Positions 6,743 to 9,290 of a DNA stretch of 9,290 nucleotides are shown piece by piece. The number at the start of each line of letters is the position of its first letter. Position 1 is the stretch's first letter. Origin of the DNA: Bacteroidales bacterium Bact_07. GTDB lineage: Bacteria; Bacteroidota; Bacteroidia; Bacteroidales; Tenuifilaceae. Below the pieces are notes generated by a model. That model was not told where the DNA came from and did no database searches. It saw only the letters and a program-made list of their open reading frames with translations. The position numbers and the translations under genes were made by a program. The stretch lies in NCBI GenBank assembly GCA_001603415.1, contig LUYY01000177.1, positions 1-9,290 of the forward strand. Direction: 5' to 3'.

Positions 6743-9025
6743 ATGAAATCTAAATACTCTCTGAAATACATTGCACAAGGTAGTCTCCTTGGGTTTAGTG
6801 TAGGGATAGGTTTTCTTTTCATTTCATATATCATAGGTATTTTATACTATGGTCTAGCATTAACCCCGGGAGGTATTTCGGATTTGCATCGCTTAATGCC
6901 GTTATTTTATCTACTCGATTTTTTGCCTCTGCTCCTTGGTGCCGTGGGATTTTTTGTTTACAGAAATGTTTCATTTCGCATTGCAGATTACGAAACATCG
7001 TTACAGGAAAATATCAGCAAAGAGCGGAAGCTCTATCGCTTTGTAGAGAAGTTGCGCGAAGGTGATGTGGATGCTGAATTCTCACCCGATGAAACCGATG
7101 CCCTTGGCAAAGCCATCGTTAGCCTCCGCAACGATATCCGCCAGAGCAGAATTGAAGAAGAGAAAAGGAAAAAGGAAGATGAACAACGGCGTTGGGCGGC
7201 TGAGGGTATGGCCCTCTTTGGCGAAATACTCCGCCAAAACAACGATAATATCGAAGAGTTAACCTTTCAGGTTATTCGCAATCTGGTAAACTACGTCGGT
7301 GCAAATCAGGCTGCATTCTATCTTTTGGAAGATGATGATGAAACCGATATACATTTCCGGATGACAGCCTGCTATGCCTATGAACGCAGAAAGTATGCCG
7401 ATAGAATAATACCCTGGGGCGATGGACTTATTGGTGCATGTGCCCTGGAAAAGGAAAAAATCATTCTTAAAAAGGTCCCCGAAGGTTACTTGAATATTAC
7501 CAGCGGGCTTGGTAAGGCCAACCCAAAGTTTCTGATGCTTATACCACTTAAGATGAACGATGTGGTTCATGGTGTATTAGAATTGGCATCGTTTAATCCT
7601 TTTGAGAAGTATCAGGAGGAATTTATCGACAAGGTTTCCGAAAGTGTAGCAACCACTATTGCCACGGTAAAAATCAATATACGAACCGCAAAACTACTTA
7701 AGGAATCGCGTGAGCAGGCCGAAGAGTTGGCGCTTAAGGAGGAGCAAATGCGCCAAAATATGGAAGAGCTTCAGGCTACACAAGAAGAGGCAAGCCGTCA
7801 GTCGGCTAAATTCATCAGTTTCTCCAACTCCGTAAACCACACCATGATTCGTGCCGATTTCGATGTGGATGGCACCTTGCTTTACGCTAATACCAAGTTT
7901 TTACAAAAACTTGAGTATGTATCCAACAGCGAGGTTGAAGGTAAACACATATCGATGTTTATCAACAAAAAGGATAGACTATGGTTCGATGATATCTGGA
8001 ATACCCTTAGCAAAGGCGGTAAGCATTTTGAGGGCGACATGAAATTGCTCACCCGTAACGGTAACGATTTATGGACAATTGCCACTTTCACCTGTGTGAG
8101 AAACGAAGCAGGTGGTGTGGAAAAAGTCCTTTTCCTTGGAATTGACACAACCGATCAAAAGAAGCTAAGCCTCGACTACGAAGGTCAAATTAGTGCACTT
8201 AACCGTTCGTCAATTAAAGCAGAGTTTTCGCCCACAGGCGATTTAATTGAAGCCAATGAGAAATTCCTGCTTACCCTTTCCTACAACCTCAACACTGCAA
8301 AGGAAAAATCAATTTTTGAAATTGTTCCTTCGTCGGAACGAAAGAATATTGAGCGGGTTTGGGATGATGTGATACATGGTATCCCTTACGAAGGGCAACT
8401 TCGGATGCTCACCAGCAATGGCGATGAGCGTTGGTTCCGTTGTACATTTACAGCAGTTAACGACATGTACGATGAGGTGGCAAAGGTCATTTTGATTGCC
8501 AACGATATTACCCGCGAAAAACATATGGAGTTTGAAACGCAACGTCAAACGGAGCAACTCAAGAAACAGGAGGAACTGCTCCGTCAGAATGAAATTGAAC
8601 TGAACAAGAAGTTACGCGAAGCCAAGGAAGAGGTTCGGAACCAGTTTAAAGAGATTGAAAAGGTTAAAATACGAAACGAAAAAACGCTGGAAGGTTTCCT
8701 TGATGCCATAATAACTACCGACCACGATGGCATTGTACAGTTCTTTAACAAGGCGGCCGAAGAACTCTTTGAGGTTAAGCGGGAACAGGTGATAGGTCAA
8801 AGCGTGAGGATTTTATTCCCCGATAACGCAGCCGATACCGATGAGTTCCTTGATGCCTATCTGGATCCAAATAAGGAAAAGATTACCGGACAAAGAAAGG
8901 AAATCACTATTCTAACCAAGAGCGGGAAGGAGTTACCGGTTTTAATGTTAATAACCGAAGCCAAGGTAGGCAGGGAAATTACCTACACCGCATTTATTCA
9001 GAATATATCAGTTGATTTGTTTTAA
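6743..9025 (+). CDS. Membrane sensor: 2 TM, HAMP-like, GAF, three PAS, no output domain
   Basis: This 760-residue protein has two N-terminal membrane helices (about 13-38 and 53-73) separated by only about 14 residues, so there is no periplasmic ligand domain. After a linker, a HAMP-like second helix (REGDVDAEF to LGKAIVSLRNDI, about 100-135) leads through a charged helix to a GAF domain (about 165-310), then a coiled coil (about 312-357). PAS1 (about 369-474) and PAS2 (about 491-593) are clear sequence relatives; another coiled coil (about 594-648) precedes PAS3 (about 649-757). The protein stops right at the end of PAS3, with no HATPase, MCP signalling, GGDEF, EAL or phosphatase domain. It probably senses a cytoplasmic or redox-type cue and signals through a partner. 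It follows cheB by 110 bases; GGGG at 6734-6737, 5 bases before the ATG, is a weak Shine-Dalgarno-like site. Ligands are unknown, and a structural or scaffold role is possible. Confidence 0.9.
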   Translation: MKSKYSLKYIAQGSLLGFSVGIGFLFISYIIGILYYGLALTPGGISDLHRLMPLFYLLDFLPLLLGAVGFFVYRNVSFRIADYETSLQENISKERKLYRFVEKLREGDVDAEFSPDETDALGKAIVSLRNDIRQSRIEEEKRKKEDEQRRWAAEGMALFGEILRQNNDNIEELTFQVIRNLVNYVGANQAAFYLLEDDDETDIHFRMTACYAYERRKYADRIIPWGDGLIGACALEKEKIILKKVPEGYLNITSGLGKANPKFLMLIPLKMNDVVHGVLELASFNPFEKYQEEFIDKVSESVATTIATVKINIRTAKLLKESREQAEELALKEEQMRQNMEELQATQEEASRQSAKFISFSNSVNHTMIRADFDVDGTLLYANTKFLQKLEYVSNSEVEGKHISMFINKKDRLWFDDIWNTLSKGGKHFEGDMKLLTRNGNDLWTIATFTCVRNEAGGVEKVLFLGIDTTDQKKLSLDYEGQISALNRSSIKAEFSPTGDLIEANEKFLLTLSYNLNTAKEKSIFEIVPSSERKNIERVWDDVIHGIPYEGQLRMLTSNGDERWFRCTFTAVNDMYDEVAKVILIANDITREKHMEFETQRQTEQLKKQEELLRQNEIELNKKLREAKEEVRNQFKEIEKVKIRNEKTLEGFLDAIITTDHDGIVQFFNKAAEELFEVKREQVIGQSVRILFPDNAADTDEFLDAYLDPNKEKITGQRKEITILTKSGKELPVLMLITEAKVGREITYTAFIQNISVDLF

Positions 9026-9037
9026 GAGTATCAATAT

Positions 9038-9290
9038 TTACTTACCAAGCATCTCTTTAATCCAGGAGATGCTTATTTCTTTCCGATAAGTATAGTAGGC
9101 AAAAACAAGCGAGCAAATAAAAATCAAAGAGTATATCACATATATATTATAAATCTTATTGAAAATATTAGCAATTAAAAACATTGAAATTAATGCAGAT
9201 GGATAAAATAGCAATTTGGTTTTATTGGCATTTAATTTATAAAATCTATTGACAAATAAGTACATAAGTGAAACCTGTAAAATCTTTGTT
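9038..9290 (-). CDS. Partial membrane protein, C-terminal end; possibly a polysaccharide flippase
   Basis: The minus-strand frame is open from the right edge to TAA at 9038-9040. An internal ATG at 9263-9265 is not necessarily the start, because the codons above it to the edge are also open (reading TKILQVSL before the Met), so I treat this as the 3' part of a longer gene. The visible 83 or so residues contain two hydrophobic helices (around LLFYPSALISMFLIAN and YVIYSLIFICSLVFAYY), then a basic end, YRKEISISWIKEMLGK. Two final helices plus a short charged tail, in very AT-rich DNA, resemble the end of O-antigen or exopolysaccharide flippases, but no diagnostic motif is visible and the product name is a guess. 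The gene converges with the sensor gene, leaving 12 bases between stop codons, and is unlikely to be related to the che operon. Confidence 0.55.
   Translation of the reverse strand, partial: TKILQVSLMYLFVNRFYKLNANKTKLLFYPSALISMFLIANIFNKIYNIYVIYSLIFICSLVFAYYTYRKEISISWIKEMLGK
9047..9083 (+). terminator. Probable intrinsic terminator after the sensor gene
   Basis: A perfect 9-base inverted repeat, AAGCATCTC (9047-9055) and GAGATGCTT (9066-9074), encloses a 10-base loop and is followed by ATTTCTTT on the + strand. It starts 21 bases after the sensor stop. The T-run is interrupted and the stem has only four G:C pairs, so strength is uncertain. On the minus strand no T-run follows the hairpin, so it should act mainly on + strand transcripts. 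The hairpin lies inside the last codons of the convergent gene. Confidence 0.6.

Noticed and set aside
9021..9040. Possible frameshift removing an output domain from the sensor
   Set aside because: Downstream + strand frames show no kinase, MCP or GGDEF motifs, and a convergent gene begins within 12 bases.
9038..9265. Complete 75-residue small membrane protein starting at the ATG at 9265
   Set aside because: The frame stays open upstream of that ATG to the window edge, so the gene is more likely a longer one cut by the window.
1..9290. CRISPR arrays, tRNA or rRNA genes, insertion sequences or attachment sites
   Set aside because: No regularly spaced direct repeats, no transposase or integrase motifs, and no tRNA or rRNA-like segments were noticed; nearly all DNA is explained by coding genes.

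Overview
This window holds most of a chemotaxis-type signalling operon, probably from a member of the Bacteroidota. The lineage is an inference from three things. Almost every start codon lacks a Shine-Dalgarno sequence. The gap at 6633-6742 contains an exact TAnnTTTG element, the Bacteroidota -7 promoter type. The last sensor carries a HAMP/GAF junction (tryptophan, then FGEILRQNNDN, then LVNYVGANQ) that I associate with Bacteroidota signalling proteins. Base composition is moderate (about 45% G+C in one 60-base sample of cheA) and drops to about 19% in a 120-base sample near the right edge.

Layout, all on the + strand up to 9025: the end of a STAS-domain protein (1-230), cheY (252-617), cheA (617-2644), cheW (2666-3181), cheR (3194-4048), a histidine-kinase-like protein without the phospho-acceptor histidine (4060-4971), cheD (4981-5487) and cheB (5538-6632). 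Gaps are 50 bases or less and cheY overlaps cheA by one base, so this is very likely one transcript. After a 110-base gap with a possible promoter comes a 760-residue membrane sensor (HAMP-like, GAF and three PAS domains, no output domain; 6743-9025). A hairpin at 9047-9074 probably terminates this transcript. It lies inside the end of a convergent AT-rich membrane-protein gene (minus strand, 9038 to the right edge), possibly a polysaccharide flippase.

How it fits together: CheW couples receptors encoded elsewhere to the CheA kinase. CheA phosphorylates CheY (output) and CheB (feedback). CheR methylates receptors, while CheB demethylates and CheD deamidates them. All the Che proteins keep their catalytic or phospho-acceptor residues. 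No methyl-accepting receptor and no CheC, CheX or CheZ phosphatase is seen in the window.

The unusual elements are the kinase-like protein between cheR and cheD, with an intact ATP-binding domain but Asn at the His position; the large sensor with no transmitter; and the STAS protein with no Ser or Thr at the usual phosphorylation position. Together they suggest a non-standard input or regulatory layer added to an otherwise complete adaptation core. That is inference. No gene-free stretch longer than 300 bases is present.
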